Shown: positions 16,835 to 26,836 of the stretch, in pieces
Layout: each line of letters starts with the position of its first letter
Numbering within the stretch: position 1 is the first letter of the stretch
Source: Candidatus Aminicenantota bacterium
Lineage (GTDB): Bacteria > Acidobacteriota > Aminicenantia > Aminicenantales > Aminicenantaceae
Length of the DNA: 57,568 nt
NCBI GenBank assembly: GCA_014727835.1
Contig: WJMT01000122.1
Coordinates: forward strand, 1 to 57,568
Direction of reading: 5' to 3'
The notes under the pieces: generated by a model
Database searches by the model: none
Seen by the model: only the letters and a program-made list of their open reading frames with translations
What the model was told of the DNA's origin: nothing
Program-made: the position numbers and the translations under genes

Positions 16835-18433
16835 ATGGAACATATTATCGGAATTGATTTGGGAACCACTTTTTCATGCATTGCCTTTATGGAAGGGGAT
16901 ACGCCCAAAGTCATCCCCAATCTGGAAGGTTTTGCCACCACTCCTTCAGTCGTGAGCTTCACCAGTTCAGGAAAAATGATCATCGGGAACACGGCACTGA
17001 GGCAGGCTGTGACCAATCCTCAAAACACTCTGTATGCCATAAAAAGAATCATGGGCATGAAATTCAATGCCAAAGAAATCGAACAGTTTAAAAAAAGAGT
17101 CCCTTATGGGCTGACTGAAGCTGAAAACGGAGATGTGATGATTGAAGTGCAGTCCAGGACCATCAGTCCCCAGGAGCTTTCTTCGATTATTCTCAAGTAC
17201 CTCAAAAAATGCGCTGAATCCTTTCTCGGAGAAGATATCAGCAAAGCTGTCATCACTGTTCCGGCTCATTTCAATGAACATCAGCGTCAGGCGACCAAAG
17301 ATGCGGCCAAAATTGCTGGCCTTGATATCATCAGAGTCATCAATGAACCCACAGCTGCCTGTCTGGCTCATGGATTGAATTCCAGAAAAAACACCAAAGC
17401 TGCTGTTTATGATATGGGAGGAGGCACTTTTGACATCTCCATAGTGGAAATCGAAGACGGAGTTTTCAATGTTCTTGCTACCAGCGGAAATACATTTCTG
17501 GGAGGCGAAGACTTTGACAACAGGATCGCAGACTGGATCAAAGATGACTTCCAAAAAGAAACAGATATTGACCTGTCATCAGACGGCCTGGCACTCCAGA
17601 GAATAAAAGAAGCGGCTGAAAATGCCAAAAGAGAACTTTCTTTTTCTGTAGAAAGCGAAATCAACCTCCCTTTTATCCTCTCTCATAAAACCGGCTCAAA
17701 ACACATAAAAAAAATACTTAGCAGAAAAAAGCTCGAAGACATGACCAAGGATCTGATCCAGGAGACTTTTCCTTTTATGGACAAAGCCCTGGCAGACTGC
17801 GGTCTGGAATCCAAAGATATTGAAGAAGTGATTCTGGTGGGAGGTCAGACCAGAATGCCACTTTTAAAGAAAATGATCACTGATTATTTCCAAAAACAAC
17901 CCATAGAAGACATCAATCCCGAAGAGATCGTTGCCAGGGGAGCTGCCATTCAATCAGAGATTCTGCAGAAAAATCTGTCTGATTTGGTTCTTCTTCTTGA
18001 TGTGACTCCGTTCTCCCTAGGAATAGAAACGGAAAACAGGAAATACACTAAGGTCATTGAAAAAAACACCACCATTCCTACAAAAAAGACCATGTCTTTC
18101 ACCACAGTGGAAGACAACCAAAGAAGAGTCAAAATTCATGTGCTTCAAGGAGAGAACGAAAATGCAGAAGAAAATGTTTCTCTTGCTGTTTTCAATTTGG
18201 TTGGTATTGGCTTGGCTCCTGCGGGAGTGCCCGAGATAGACGTGACCTTTGAAATCAATGCAGACGGTTTGGTCCAGGTTTCTGCAAAGGATATGGAAAC
18301 AGGAAGAGAACAGAAGATCGAAGTCCAGCCCTCTTCTGGGCTCTCTGCAGAAGAACTCAACAAGATCATAAAGAGATCCATTGAAGAACAAAAAAAAAGT
18401 GATGCTGAGGGGATAGATCATGGCAAAACGTGA
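16835..18433 (+). CDS. dnaK: Hsp70 chaperone DnaK lacking the C-terminal lid
   Basis: The ATPase domain is intact: [13 protein letters not shown] at the start, [12 protein letters not shown] near 170, YDMGGGTFD near 192, VGGQTRMP near 335. The interdomain linker VLLLD (about 385-389) and the beta-sandwich substrate domain (about 390-500, with LQGE and [14 protein letters not shown]) follow. The protein stops at residue 532, about 25 residues after the beta domain, whereas typical DnaK continues to about 610-640 with a helical lid. dnaJ starts 14 bases before the stop, so there is no room for a frameshifted lid. Peptide binding may persist with faster exchange; that is inference. Confidence 0.93.
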   Translation: MEHIIGIDLGTTFSCIAFMEGDTPKVIPNLEGFATTPSVVSFTSSGKMIIGNTALRQAVTNPQNTLYAIKRIMGMKFNAKEIEQFKKRVPYGLTEAENGDVMIEVQSRTISPQELSSIILKYLKKCAESFLGEDISKAVITVPAHFNEHQRQATKDAAKIAGLDIIRVINEPTAACLAHGLNSRKNTKAAVYDMGGGTFDISIVEIEDGVFNVLATSGNTFLGGEDFDNRIADWIKDDFQKETDIDLSSDGLALQRIKEAAENAKRELSFSVESEINLPFILSHKTGSKHIKKILSRKKLEDMTKDLIQETFPFMDKALADCGLESKDIEEVILVGGQTRMPLLKKMITDYFQKQPIEDINPEEIVARGAAIQSEILQKNLSDLVLLLDVTPFSLGIETENRKYTKVIEKNTTIPTKKTMSFTTVEDNQRRVKIHVLQGENENAEENVSLAVFNLVGIGLAPAGVPEIDVTFEINADGLVQVSAKDMETGREQKIEVQPSSGLSAEELNKIIKRSIEEQKKSDAEGIDHGKT

Positions 18434-19553
18434 CTACTATGAAGTGCTTGAAGTCTCAAGGACCTGCACCTGCGATGAGATCAAGAAAGCATACCGGAAA
18501 AAAGCACTTCAGTACCACCCGGACAAAAATCCCGGGGACAAAGAAGCTGAAGAAAAATTTAAGGAAGCAGCTGAAGCTTACAGTGTGCTCATGGATGATG
18601 AGAAGAGATCCATATACGACCAGTTCGGACACCAAGGACTGCGAGGTGAAGGATACAGTGGATTTTCCGGCTTCAATTCTTCTGTTTTCCAAGGTTTTGA
18701 AGATATTCTGGGAAGCTTTTTCAATTTTGGCGGCTTTGAAGATTTTTTTGGAGGAACCCGAAAAGCACGGCGCTATCCGCGAAAAGGAAGAGATCTTGCT
18801 TTTGAAGTGAAAATCAGCCTGGAGCAAGCTGCTTCAGGAATAGAAAAAGAAATTCAGATCAGCCGATCAGAGATCTGCCCTTCCTGTAATGGATCCAAAA
18901 CCAAGCCGGGGACACACAAGCAGGATTGTCCAATGTGCCATGGCAGAGGGAAAGTCAAACATCAGCAGGGTTTCTTTTCTCTAGTCCAAACTTGCCCTAA
19001 GTGCAGAGGTGAAGGGTCGGTGATCACCAATCCTTGCGAAGAATGCAGTGGGACCGGGGCAGTAAAGAAAAAGAAAAAAGTCAGTTTCAAAATTCCCCCC
19101 GGAGTGGAAGACGGAATGAAACTGAGAATCCATGGAGAAGGAGAAGCCGGAGAAAAAGGAGCTCCTAAAGGGGACCTTTATGTTCTGATAAAAGTCAAAA
19201 AGCATAAAATCTTTCAAAGAGAAAAAGAAAATCTTCTGTGTGAGATCAAAATCTCTTTTGCCAAAGCTGCCCTTGGGACTCAAGTCAAAATCCCCACGTT
19301 GAACGGAAATGAAATCCTTCATATCCCAAAGGGGACTCAACCTGGAAAAGTCTTGAAAATCAAAGGGAAAGGCATCAAGAATGTCAATAATCACCAAAAA
19401 GGGCATCTGTATATCAAAGTCAATGTAGAAACTCCTAAGAATTTAAATAAAAGGCAAAAAGAAATGCTTAAGGATTTCGCAGAATCCAGAGGAGAAAAGC
19501 TCGATTCTGTGGATAGCAATGTGGTCAAAAAAATTAAAAACCTATTCCAATAG
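18420..19553 (+). CDS. dnaJ: DnaJ co-chaperone
   Basis: A complete type I DnaJ of 377 residues. The J domain contains [16 protein letters not shown] (HPD motif), followed by a Gly/Phe region (about 80-115). Four zinc-binding CxxCxG repeats follow: [23 protein letters not shown] and CEECSGTG. Two C-terminal peptide-binding domains complete it ([18 protein letters not shown] and [17 protein letters not shown]). DnaJ stimulates DnaK ATPase and delivers unfolded substrates. It overlaps the end of dnaK by 14 bases and rsmE overlaps its tail, so the operon is very compact. All expected DnaJ features are present although its DnaK partner is lidless. Confidence 0.96.
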   Translation: MAKRDYYEVLEVSRTCTCDEIKKAYRKKALQYHPDKNPGDKEAEEKFKEAAEAYSVLMDDEKRSIYDQFGHQGLRGEGYSGFSGFNSSVFQGFEDILGSFFNFGGFEDFFGGTRKARRYPRKGRDLAFEVKISLEQAASGIEKEIQISRSEICPSCNGSKTKPGTHKQDCPMCHGRGKVKHQQGFFSLVQTCPKCRGEGSVITNPCEECSGTGAVKKKKKVSFKIPPGVEDGMKLRIHGEGEAGEKGAPKGDLYVLIKVKKHKIFQREKENLLCEIKISFAKAALGTQVKIPTLNGNEILHIPKGTQPGKVLKIKGKGIKNVNNHQKGHLYIKVNVETPKNLNKRQKEMLKDFAESRGEKLDSVDSNVVKKIKNLFQ

Positions 19554-20304
19554 AATCAGATTGACATCAAACCGCTTTTTTATTCCCAAAAAACAAATCA
19601 AAAAATCAAGCGCTGTCTTGGTTGGAAGCGAACACCACCATCTCAGCAGAGTGGTCCGGAAAAAAAGGGGAGATCACATCAACCTTTTTACTGAAACAGG
19701 CGAAAACTACGAGGCCAGAATCGAAAAGATCAACAAATCAGAGACTCTCTTGACCATATGGAAAATAAAGACGGAAAACAAACCGGAAACCTGCATCAGA
19801 TTAGCTCCCTCACTGATCAAAGCCAAATCTTTGGAATTGATACTGAAAAAATGTACAGAATTGGGTGTCTCTACCTTTTCTCCGGTCATATCAGAGAGGA
19901 CAGTGGTGAACATCTCAGCGAAACTGGATAAAAAGATGAAAAGGTGGAACCGAATCGTTATCCAGGCTTCAAAACAATGCCAAAGGCCCTGTTCTCCTGT
20001 CATTGAAAAACCTGTGTCTCTCAAAAAATTTTTGGGGGACAATCGGGCGGAATTTGCCATTTTTTTGGATGAAAGCAAAGGAGAATCTTTAAAGAACCTG
20101 ATTCTATGTTTTCATGAGAACAAACAAAGCCCTCCTCAAGATGTGATCATTCTGCTGGGGCCTGAAGGTGGCTGGACAGAGAAAGAGAAACAAGATATCA
20201 TTCTTCATGAATACAAAGCTGTGAATCTCGGAACAAATATTTTAAGAACAGAAACAGCCGCAGTTGCCTGTGTGTCCATCATATCGCATTTTTGGTGCTT
20301 TTAG
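19519..20304 (+). CDS. rsmE: 16S rRNA m3U1498 methyltransferase RsmE
   Basis: RsmE is a SPOUT methyltransferase modifying U1498 of 16S rRNA. The N-terminal PUA-like part has [10 protein letters not shown] and [13 protein letters not shown]. The knot region has [16 protein letters not shown] and [16 protein letters not shown], both diagnostic. The ATG at 19519 lies inside dnaJ and adds about 14 residues ahead of the usual family start. An in-frame TTG at 19561, just after the dnaJ stop, is an alternative, and I cannot decide between them. rsmE after dnaJ is a common arrangement. Confidence 0.9.
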   Translation: MWSKKLKTYSNRIRLTSNRFFIPKKQIKKSSAVLVGSEHHHLSRVVRKKRGDHINLFTETGENYEARIEKINKSETLLTIWKIKTENKPETCIRLAPSLIKAKSLELILKKCTELGVSTFSPVISERTVVNISAKLDKKMKRWNRIVIQASKQCQRPCSPVIEKPVSLKKFLGDNRAEFAIFLDESKGESLKNLILCFHENKQSPPQDVIILLGPEGGWTEKEKQDIILHEYKAVNLGTNILRTETAAVACVSIISHFWCF

Positions 20305-20329
20305 ATAAAATCTTGCATATCAACAGAAA

Positions 20330-20353
20330 GATAATGATAATGATGTTGATAAT
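20330..20353 (+). promoter_or_regulatory. tandem GATAAT hexamers, possible Fur-like operator
   Basis: Four consecutive hexamers GATAAT, GATAAT, GATGTT, GATAAT lie 20-44 bases before the kinase start codon. The first two reproduce the left part of the classic Fur box. The array also overlaps the left arm of a hairpin (20341-20363). Confidence 0.35.
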
Positions 20354-20373
20354 GAAAACATCACCATTTTTTT
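20341..20373 (+). terminator. candidate terminator after rsmE
   Basis: A 7-base-pair stem, TGATGTT (20341-20347) with AACATCA (20357-20363), has a nine-base loop and is followed by a run of seven T ending directly at the kinase ATG. It is AT-rich and could instead be a leader structure. Confidence 0.4.
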
Positions 20374-21330
20374 ATGAATCATTCAGGAATGTTTATACAA
20401 GGTCAAAAAGTCGGAAAATATAAAATCATACGCTCTTTAGGAAGCGGGGGATTCGGAGCTGTGTTTTTAGCAGAGGACACCTGGCTCAATATCCGGGTGG
20501 CCATTAAGGTCCCTCATAAGCAATCTGTTGAGATATTCAAACTCCTCAAGGAACCCAGACTACAGGCCGCCTTGAACCATCCCAATATAGTTCGTATGAT
20601 ATCAGCTGAAAAAGAGGGGAAGATTTTTTATATGGTTATGGAGTACATCGAGGGAAAGACCTTAGAAAAAATAATTGAAAAAGAAAAAATCCTCGGATAT
20701 GAGAAAGCCATTGAATACATCCATCAAATCGCTGATGCCGCCTCCCATGCTCACAAAAACAAAATCATCCACAGGGACCTGAGACCTTCCAACATCATGA
20801 TTTCAGAAGACAAAGACTGTGTGAAAATCACTGATTTCGGGACTTCTGCATGGCTGAACAAACTTCCCTATGCCTCCACGCGAATCGGTTCTCCTCCTTA
20901 TATGGCACCTGAACAGTTCCTGGGAAAAGCGACTTTTCAATCAGACATCTATTCTATCGGATGCATTTTTTATGAATTGATCATCGGAAGACCCCCGATT
21001 TTTGATCCGGATCCGTTTAAAATACTTGAAAAAGCCAAACAGGGAAAAATCACTCCTCCGCGGATCAAAAACAGCAGAGTCCCTAAAGAAATCGATATGA
21101 TCATCATGAAATGTTTGTCATCAAAAATCGAAAAGAGATATCAAAGCGCAGAAGAGATAACCAAAGATCTGCAGCAGTATGAAGGAAAGGATGTTGAAAA
21201 ATCAGAGATCCTGGATATTCGAAAAAGAATTCAAGCAAGAGAGAGCAGGAAGGATTTTTTTTGCTGGAACTGCAAAAAGCCCCTTCCTCACAAGTCAAAA
21301 AAATGTCCGTATTGCGGAGAGGATAATTGA
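20374..21330 (+). CDS. Ser/Thr protein kinase with C-terminal zinc ribbon
   Basis: A Hanks-type kinase domain spans about residues 14-270. It has the glycine loop GSGGFGAV (24-30), the ATP lysine K45 in VAIKVP, the catalytic HRDLRPSN (D135, N140), the metal-binding DFG (154-156) and the APE motif. The catalytic-loop lysine is replaced by arginine (R137). After a charged linker the protein ends in a zinc ribbon, C297-x2-C300 and C311-x2-C314. No transmembrane segment is present, so it is cytoplasmic. The start is either the ATG at 20374 or one at 20389; neither has a good ribosome site. Partners are unknown. Confidence 0.85.
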   Translation: MNHSGMFIQGQKVGKYKIIRSLGSGGFGAVFLAEDTWLNIRVAIKVPHKQSVEIFKLLKEPRLQAALNHPNIVRMISAEKEGKIFYMVMEYIEGKTLEKIIEKEKILGYEKAIEYIHQIADAASHAHKNKIIHRDLRPSNIMISEDKDCVKITDFGTSAWLNKLPYASTRIGSPPYMAPEQFLGKATFQSDIYSIGCIFYELIIGRPPIFDPDPFKILEKAKQGKITPPRIKNSRVPKEIDMIIMKCLSSKIEKRYQSAEEITKDLQQYEGKDVEKSEILDIRKRIQARESRKDFFCWNCKKPLPHKSKKCPYCGEDN

Positions 21331-21344
21331 CTTGAAACACAAAT

Positions 21345-21372
21345 TTGGATAGAGTAATCACGAAAATATAAT
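21345..21372 (+). promoter_or_regulatory. candidate sigma-70 promoter for ilvE
   Basis: TTGGAT, 16 bases and a perfect TATAAT end 22 bases before the ilvE start, which is preceded by AGGGAG. Confidence 0.5.
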
Positions 21373-21394
21373 TTGTTTCATAAGGGAGTTATAA

Positions 21395-22330
21395 ATGAGC
21401 CCATTTGATGAAAACAGCAAGGTTTGGATGAACGGAGAGATCATCCCTTGGAAAGATGCCAATATACATATCGCCTCTCATGTCATCCATTATGGAAGTT
21501 CGTTGTTTGAAGGGCTGCGCTGTTACAAAACGCCCAAAGGCACGGCCATCTTTAGACTGAAAGCACACACTCAAAGACTTTTCAATTCCTGTAAAATGTA
21601 CCGGATCGATATCCCCTATACTCAGGAAGAATTGAATCAAGCCATCATCCATCTCATTGAGGTCAATCAATACAAAGAATGTTACATCCGGCCCATTGTG
21701 TTCAGGGGATATGGAAAGCTCGGAGTCGATCCTTTATCCAATCCTATTGTCACCGCTGTTTTGGTATGGAAATGGGGAAAGTATCTTGGAGAAGATGCTC
21801 TCACCAATGGAGTTGATGTCAAAATCTCCACCTGGAGGCGAATGGCCCCTGACACTTTTCCCGCACTTGCTAAATCCGGAGCCAACTACATGAATTCCCA
21901 GCTTATCAAAATGGAAGCTGTTCTGGAAGGATATGTGGAAGGGATTGCGTTGACCAGTGATGGACATGTCAGTGAAGGCAGCGGGGAAAATATATTTGCC
22001 GTGATTGACGGCGTCCTGTACACACCGCCTCTTTCTTCTTCCATTCTTCCCGGGATCACCAGGGATTCAGTGATCCGAATCGCTCAAGAACAAGGAGTTC
22101 AAGTGAAGGAAACTTCCATTCCCAGAGAGATGCTCTATATTGCAGATGAAGTGTTTTTCACGGGTTCGGCCGCAGAAATAACTCCCATAAGAAGCATAGA
22201 TAAGATAAAGATTGGAAAAGGGAAAATCGGACCAGTGACCAAGTCTCTTCAGGATGATTTTTTCGCCTACATCAACGGTGAAAAGGAAGAAAAAAACAAT
22301 TGGCTGACTTATTTATATAATGAAAATTAA
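21395..22330 (+). CDS. ilvE: branched-chain amino acid aminotransferase
   Basis: This is a fold type IV PLP aminotransferase of 311 residues, the usual size. Seen are [16 protein letters not shown] at the start, [16 protein letters not shown], the conserved GSGENIFAV segment, [11 protein letters not shown] and [14 protein letters not shown]. IlvE interconverts leucine, isoleucine and valine with their 2-oxo acids using glutamate and 2-oxoglutarate. It may serve either synthesis or breakdown; no other ilv genes are in the window. It is followed 17 bases later by pilT, an unrelated gene that may share its transcript. Confidence 0.92.
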   Translation: MSPFDENSKVWMNGEIIPWKDANIHIASHVIHYGSSLFEGLRCYKTPKGTAIFRLKAHTQRLFNSCKMYRIDIPYTQEELNQAIIHLIEVNQYKECYIRPIVFRGYGKLGVDPLSNPIVTAVLVWKWGKYLGEDALTNGVDVKISTWRRMAPDTFPALAKSGANYMNSQLIKMEAVLEGYVEGIALTSDGHVSEGSGENIFAVIDGVLYTPPLSSSILPGITRDSVIRIAQEQGVQVKETSIPREMLYIADEVFFTGSAAEITPIRSIDKIKIGKGKIGPVTKSLQDDFFAYINGEKEEKNNWLTYLYNEN

Positions 22331-22347
22331 CCATCAAGGGGGGAAAA

Positions 22348-23514
22348 ATGGATATAGACGAATTTTTAAAAATAGCCATTGAAAATGATGCTTCGGACCT
22401 GCATATCAAAGCAGGTAACTATCCCATCATCCGTGTTCACGGAAAACTGCAGTCGCTCACCGATTATTCAAAGCTTTCTCCGGAAGGGACGCGACAAATC
22501 GCAGAACAAATCACCAATGACTATCAAAAAGAAAAGCTTAAAGATGAACACGACCTGGACCTGGCGTACAGTCTTCCTGGATTCGGACGTTTCAGGGGAA
22601 GCATCTATCAACAAAGAGGGACATACGGCATTGTTATGAGGATCATTCCTCTGGAAGTCGCTCCTATAAGAGAGCTGAATCTCCCCACTGTGCTTGAAGA
22701 TATTTCTGAAGAAACTCGAGGCCTTGTTTTGGTCACAGGAACCACCGGTTCAGGAAAAACCACTACATTGGCTTCTATGATCGACTATATCAATGAGCGG
22801 AGGAAAGAAAATATCATCACCATCGAGGATCCCATAGAGTACCTTCATAGAGATAAAAAAAGTATGATCAGCCAAAGAGAAATCGGTGTGGATGTGAAAT
22901 CTTTTTCCAGAGGATTGAGAGCTTCTCTCCGAGAAGATCCTGACATCATACTTGTTGGAGAGATGCGGGACAGAGACACCATTGACACAGCTCTTTTGGC
23001 TGCAGAGACCGGCCACCTTGTTTTGAGCACCCTTCACACGACCGATGCTCCGGAAACAGTCAACCGTATTGTCTCTATCTTTCCTCCATTCCAGCAGAGA
23101 CAGGTCCGGCTTCAGCTCGCCAGCATACTCAAATCCGTGATCTCCATGAGATTGATCCCAAGAAAAGACGGGGAAGGGAGAGTGCCTGCTGTAGAAGTCA
23201 TGATCAATACACCTTACATTTCTGAATGCATCAATGACAGGGATAAGACCGAACTTATCAAGGACGCCATTTCCTCAGGTGTGTCGCAGTACAAAATGCA
23301 GAGTTTTGACCAATCCATCTATCAGCTCTATTCAAAAGGATTTGTTTCTTATGAGCAAGGGCTCCGGTATTCCACCAGCCCGGATAATTTCAAGTTAAGA
23401 GTGATGGGAATCCGATCTTCAAAGGACGTTGCGATCGAAGACATGGAGAAAGAAATGGAAAAATCAGAGTCCCAAAAGAAAGACAACATTGAAGAAGAGA
23501 TCGAGGAGGAATAA
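22348..23514 (+). CDS. pilT: type IV pilus retraction ATPase PilT
   Basis: PilT is the hexameric ATPase that depolymerises type IV pili for twitching motility. The 388-residue protein has an N-terminal PAS-like domain (ASDLHIKAGNYPIIRVHG), Walker A GTTGSGKTTT, the Asp box in TIEDPIEYLH, Walker B with DPDIILVGEMRD and the His box LVLSTLHTTDA. The C-terminal tail is rich in Glu and Lys and longer than the core needs. A strong AAGGGGGG ribosome site precedes the start. No pilin or other pil genes are present in the window, so the pilus system must lie elsewhere. Confidence 0.93.
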   Translation: MDIDEFLKIAIENDASDLHIKAGNYPIIRVHGKLQSLTDYSKLSPEGTRQIAEQITNDYQKEKLKDEHDLDLAYSLPGFGRFRGSIYQQRGTYGIVMRIIPLEVAPIRELNLPTVLEDISEETRGLVLVTGTTGSGKTTTLASMIDYINERRKENIITIEDPIEYLHRDKKSMISQREIGVDVKSFSRGLRASLREDPDIILVGEMRDRDTIDTALLAAETGHLVLSTLHTTDAPETVNRIVSIFPPFQQRQVRLQLASILKSVISMRLIPRKDGEGRVPAVEVMINTPYISECINDRDKTELIKDAISSGVSQYKMQSFDQSIYQLYSKGFVSYEQGLRYSTSPDNFKLRVMGIRSSKDVAIEDMEKEMEKSESQKKDNIEEEIEEE

Positions 23515-23525
23515 TCAAGCCTTTT

Positions 23526-26168
23526 ATGAATGCACAGGATATTAGAAAAAAATTTTTGGATTATTTCGAGTCCAAAAACCATAAAATCGTTACCAGCTCT
23601 TCTTTACTCCCTAAGGATGATCCCACACTTCTGTTCACTAATGCAGGGATGAATCAATTCAAAAATGTGTTTTTAGGTCTTGAAAAAAGATCCTATCAAA
23701 GAGCCGCGTCTGTCCAGAAATGCATGCGGGTCAGTGGCAAGCACAATGACCTGGAACAGGTCGGAAAAACCACCAAACATCATACCTTTTTTGAGATGCT
23801 GGGAAATTTTTCATTTGGAGACTATTTCAAAAAACAGGCGATCGAATATGCATGGGAATTGATCACTGATGTGTATCAGATCGATCCTGATAAACTTTAT
23901 GCAACGGTATACAAAAAAGATCAGGAAGCGTATCAAATATGGAGACAGGACATAGGCCTTTCCAAAGATAAAATATTTTATATGGGAGAAGAAGAAAACT
24001 ACTGGAGCATGGGCGATACAGGACCCTGCGGCCCCTGTTCAGAGATCCACTACCAAATGGTCAAAAACCTGAGTCACAAAGATCCCAAATATTTGATTGA
24101 AAGCGGCAGTGAAGATTTCACCGAACTGTGGAACCTTGTCTTCATGCAGTACAACAGAGATGAAAATGGAAATCTGAGCGAGCTTCCGGCCCCTTCCATT
24201 GACACAGGAATGGGGCTTGAACGAATGGCAACGGTTCTGCAGAACAAGAAAGATAATTATGAAAATGATCTGTTTGATCCCATCATCAAGAAAGTAGTCA
24301 CTCTTTCTGGCAGAGAAATCACTCCAAAAACATTTCAAAGCTTATCTGTACGGAAAATAGCAGACCATATTCGCGCCATTGTCTTTCTTATTAATGACGG
24401 GATCATGCCCTCCAATGAGGGAAGAGGATATGTGCTCCGAAGAATCATAAGAAGGGCTTTTCGCGCTGGAAAACAAATGGGATTTGAAGGTGCATTCTTG
24501 TTTAAATTGGTCGGAGTGGTCTGTGATAGTATGAGGGAAGCTTACCCGGAACTGATATCATCTGCAAATTACATATCTAAGGTCTGTCAATCCGAAGAAG
24601 AACGGTTTTCAAAAACCCTGTCTACAGGAATGAAGACTTTTGACCACATGGTCAAAGAATTGAGACAAAAAAAACAAAAAATTTTTCCCGGAGAGAAATT
24701 ATTCAAGCTTTATGACACCTATGGCTTTCCTTTGGACCTTTCCAAGGAGCTGGCGGAAGACGAAAAGATGGAAATCGATGAACAGGGATTTGAGGAAGAA
24801 CTTCTCAAACAGAGACAAACAGCTAGAAAATCCTGGAAGGGAGATCTCGAGCAGAAAAAAAGAAAAAAATACCAAAAATATAAAGATCTCAAAATAGACT
24901 ATGTGGGTTACGAAAAAGAAAGCATTTCGGATTCCCAGGTTCTGGTCCTTCTTAAAAAAGGAGCTGAAGTGAATGAATTGAAAAAAGGCGAAAAAGGAGA
25001 AATCTTTCTGGACACCACTCCTTTTTATGCTGAAGCCGGAGGTCAGATCAGTGATAAAGGAATCATCAAGCACTCCGGATTTTCCGCTGAAGTCCAAGCT
25101 GCTGTCTATCCTATCCCTAATATCATTTCTCATAAAGTGAAGATCCTCTCTGGAGCTGTGAAGGTCGGGGATCAAGTGGAAGCAGAGGTGGATATCAAGA
25201 GAAGAAAAGCAATCAGCAAAAATCACACAGCCACGCATCTTCTTCATGCTGCTTTGAGAGACAGGATCGGCTCTCATGTCAAGCAGTCAGGATCTTTAGT
25301 ATCCCCGGAAAAGCTGAGATTTGATTTCACTCATTTCTCTTCCTTAAGTTTCGCAGAGATAAAGAGTGTGGAACAACTGGTCAATGAGAAGATCCAAGAG
25401 TGCATTCCAGTGAGTGTCCGGATGACTTCTCTGGACAAAGGGATCAAAGAAGGCGCAGTTGCCATTTTTGAAGAAAAATACAGTGAAGAAGTCAGAGTCA
25501 TCACCATCGGAGATTTCAGCAAAGAACTTTGCGGAGGAGTTCATGTTCAAAATACAGGGGAAATCGGTTTTTTTAAGATCATTTCCGAATCAAGCGTGGC
25601 AGCGGGGATGCGAAGGATCGAAGCCGTCACTTCAGATTCTGCACTGAAATACACTCAAAAAAACGAAGAAGTGCTTGCAGAAATCGAAGAATCTCTCAAT
25701 GTTTCAAAAGACAAAGCCGCGGACCAAATCCAAAGACTCAAAGAAACGGTCAAACAAAAAGACAAAGAATGCCAATCCCTTAAGCAAAAAATGATCAACT
25801 TGAGAGAGGAACAAAAACAAGAAGAAAAATATGATATCAACGGATTTTCAGTCCTGATAAAAAAAATGGAAGGGTTGAGCGGCTCAGAACTCAGAAACCT
25901 GGCTGATGACCTCAAGCAAAAATCTGGTTCAGATATCATCATCTTATCCACGGTCTCTGAAAACAAAGTCTCCATGGTCACCACTGTCCATAAAAGTTTG
26001 ACCGACCGGGTGAAAGCCAAAGACATCATCAATGAGATGGCTCCTGTTATAGGAGGAGGAGGGGGAGGGCGCCCTGATTTTGCCCAGGCTGGAGGGACCA
26101 AACCTGACCAGATCAAACAGGCCGTGAAAAAAGGCCTTGCCTACATCAAATCAATACTGAATCCGTAA
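23526..26168 (+). CDS. alaS: alanyl-tRNA synthetase
   Basis: This class II synthetase of 880 residues, normal in length, charges tRNA-Ala. The catalytic core shows FTNAGMNQFKNVFLG, KHNDLEQVGKT and FFEMLGNFSFGDYFK. The editing domain has HTATHLLHAALR and CGGVHVQNTGEIG, with the zinc-site histidines and cysteine. The C-terminal C-Ala domain ends with GGGGGGRPDFAQAGG. It begins 11 bases after pilT without a clear ribosome site. An inverted repeat with T-rich flank follows the stop. Confidence 0.97.
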   Translation: MNAQDIRKKFLDYFESKNHKIVTSSSLLPKDDPTLLFTNAGMNQFKNVFLGLEKRSYQRAASVQKCMRVSGKHNDLEQVGKTTKHHTFFEMLGNFSFGDYFKKQAIEYAWELITDVYQIDPDKLYATVYKKDQEAYQIWRQDIGLSKDKIFYMGEEENYWSMGDTGPCGPCSEIHYQMVKNLSHKDPKYLIESGSEDFTELWNLVFMQYNRDENGNLSELPAPSIDTGMGLERMATVLQNKKDNYENDLFDPIIKKVVTLSGREITPKTFQSLSVRKIADHIRAIVFLINDGIMPSNEGRGYVLRRIIRRAFRAGKQMGFEGAFLFKLVGVVCDSMREAYPELISSANYISKVCQSEEERFSKTLSTGMKTFDHMVKELRQKKQKIFPGEKLFKLYDTYGFPLDLSKELAEDEKMEIDEQGFEEELLKQRQTARKSWKGDLEQKKRKKYQKYKDLKIDYVGYEKESISDSQVLVLLKKGAEVNELKKGEKGEIFLDTTPFYAEAGGQISDKGIIKHSGFSAEVQAAVYPIPNIISHKVKILSGAVKVGDQVEAEVDIKRRKAISKNHTATHLLHAALRDRIGSHVKQSGSLVSPEKLRFDFTHFSSLSFAEIKSVEQLVNEKIQECIPVSVRMTSLDKGIKEGAVAIFEEKYSEEVRVITIGDFSKELCGGVHVQNTGEIGFFKIISESSVAAGMRRIEAVTSDSALKYTQKNEEVLAEIEESLNVSKDKAADQIQRLKETVKQKDKECQSLKQKMINLREEQKQEEKYDINGFSVLIKKMEGLSGSELRNLADDLKQKSGSDIIILSTVSENKVSMVTTVHKSLTDRVKAKDIINEMAPVIGGGGGGRPDFAQAGGTKPDQIKQAVKKGLAYIKSILNP

Positions 26169-26200
26169 AATCACCTTAAAAGGTGATTGATTTTCTCAAT
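26169..26200 (+). terminator. candidate terminator after alaS
   Basis: An 8-base-pair perfect stem AATCACCT/AGGTGATT (26169-26188) with a TAAA loop is followed by a T-rich stretch. It starts at the alaS stop codon. Confidence 0.5.
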
Positions 26201-26214
26201 TTTGTCATTATGAT
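26187..26214 (+). promoter_or_regulatory. candidate promoter for the lytic transglycosylase
   Basis: TTGATT, 16 bases and TATGAT end eight bases before the ATG at 26223. Transcription would begin almost at that start codon. Confidence 0.35.
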
Positions 26215-26222
26215 ATTATAAG

Positions 26223-26804
26223 ATGCAAGATCATATGGGAATGAATAGAGCTGTCTTGATCATGTGCTGCTGTGGCTTTCTGTTTTTCTCATCATCTCTG
26301 GTTTTGTTTTCTTTTGATGCCCGTTCAGACAAATATGATTCCATCATAAACAAGACCGCAGTCAAGTACGGACTTCCTGCGGACCTTATACACTCCATCA
26401 TCAGAGCTGAATCCAACTACAATCCCAGGGCAGTGTCTCCCAAAGGAGCTGTTGGGCTGATGCAGCTTATGCCTGACACTGCAAGACAGTATGGAGTCAC
26501 CAATATTTTTGATCCCCTGGAAAACATAGAAGGAGGGACCAAATATTTAAAGGACCTCAGCTCCCTTTATCAGCAAAACCTTGACCTGGTTTTAGCTGCA
26601 TATAACGCAGGCCAGGAAGCTGTAAAGAAATACCGTGGAATCCCGCCTTATCGTGAAACACTGGAATACATTGAGAGGGTCAAATCTTCCTATGGAAAAG
26701 AGTCCATTCTCACAAAAACGAAAATATACAAATATACTGATTCTGAAGGAAGAATTGTGATCACAAACAATGTTTTTCTATACTTAAAGCACAGAAAAAA
26801 ATAA
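26223..26804 (+). CDS. exported lytic transglycosylase (SLT domain)
   Basis: A hydrophobic N-terminal segment (about residues 9-30) acts as signal or anchor. The SLT/goose-lysozyme-like domain covers about 38-160, with catalytic Glu63 in IIRAESNYNPRAVSPKGAVG, LMQLMPDTA, the GGTKYL motif and AAYNAGQEAVKKYRGIPPYRET. Such enzymes cleave MurNAc-GlcNAc bonds forming 1,6-anhydroMurNAc. The C-terminus carries KIYKYTDSEGRIVITNN, resembling a short DUF4124-type strand motif often appended to bacterial SLT proteins. Starts at residues 5 or 7 are also possible. It is flanked by a convergent lipid-kinase gene. Confidence 0.88.
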   Translation: MQDHMGMNRAVLIMCCCGFLFFSSSLVLFSFDARSDKYDSIINKTAVKYGLPADLIHSIIRAESNYNPRAVSPKGAVGLMQLMPDTARQYGVTNIFDPLENIEGGTKYLKDLSSLYQQNLDLVLAAYNAGQEAVKKYRGIPPYRETLEYIERVKSSYGKESILTKTKIYKYTDSEGRIVITNNVFLYLKHRKK

Positions 26805-26836
26805 TCGGTGCCCAGACTCTAATTCTGAAATCCCAG

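Noticed and set aside
18350-18433. Frameshift as the cause of the short DnaK
   Set aside because: dnaJ starts within this stretch and no lid-like sequence is found in either other frame.
24699-25277. Long open frame antisense to alaS
   Set aside because: Phe- and Ser-rich translation typical of a shadow frame; alaS is certain on the other strand.
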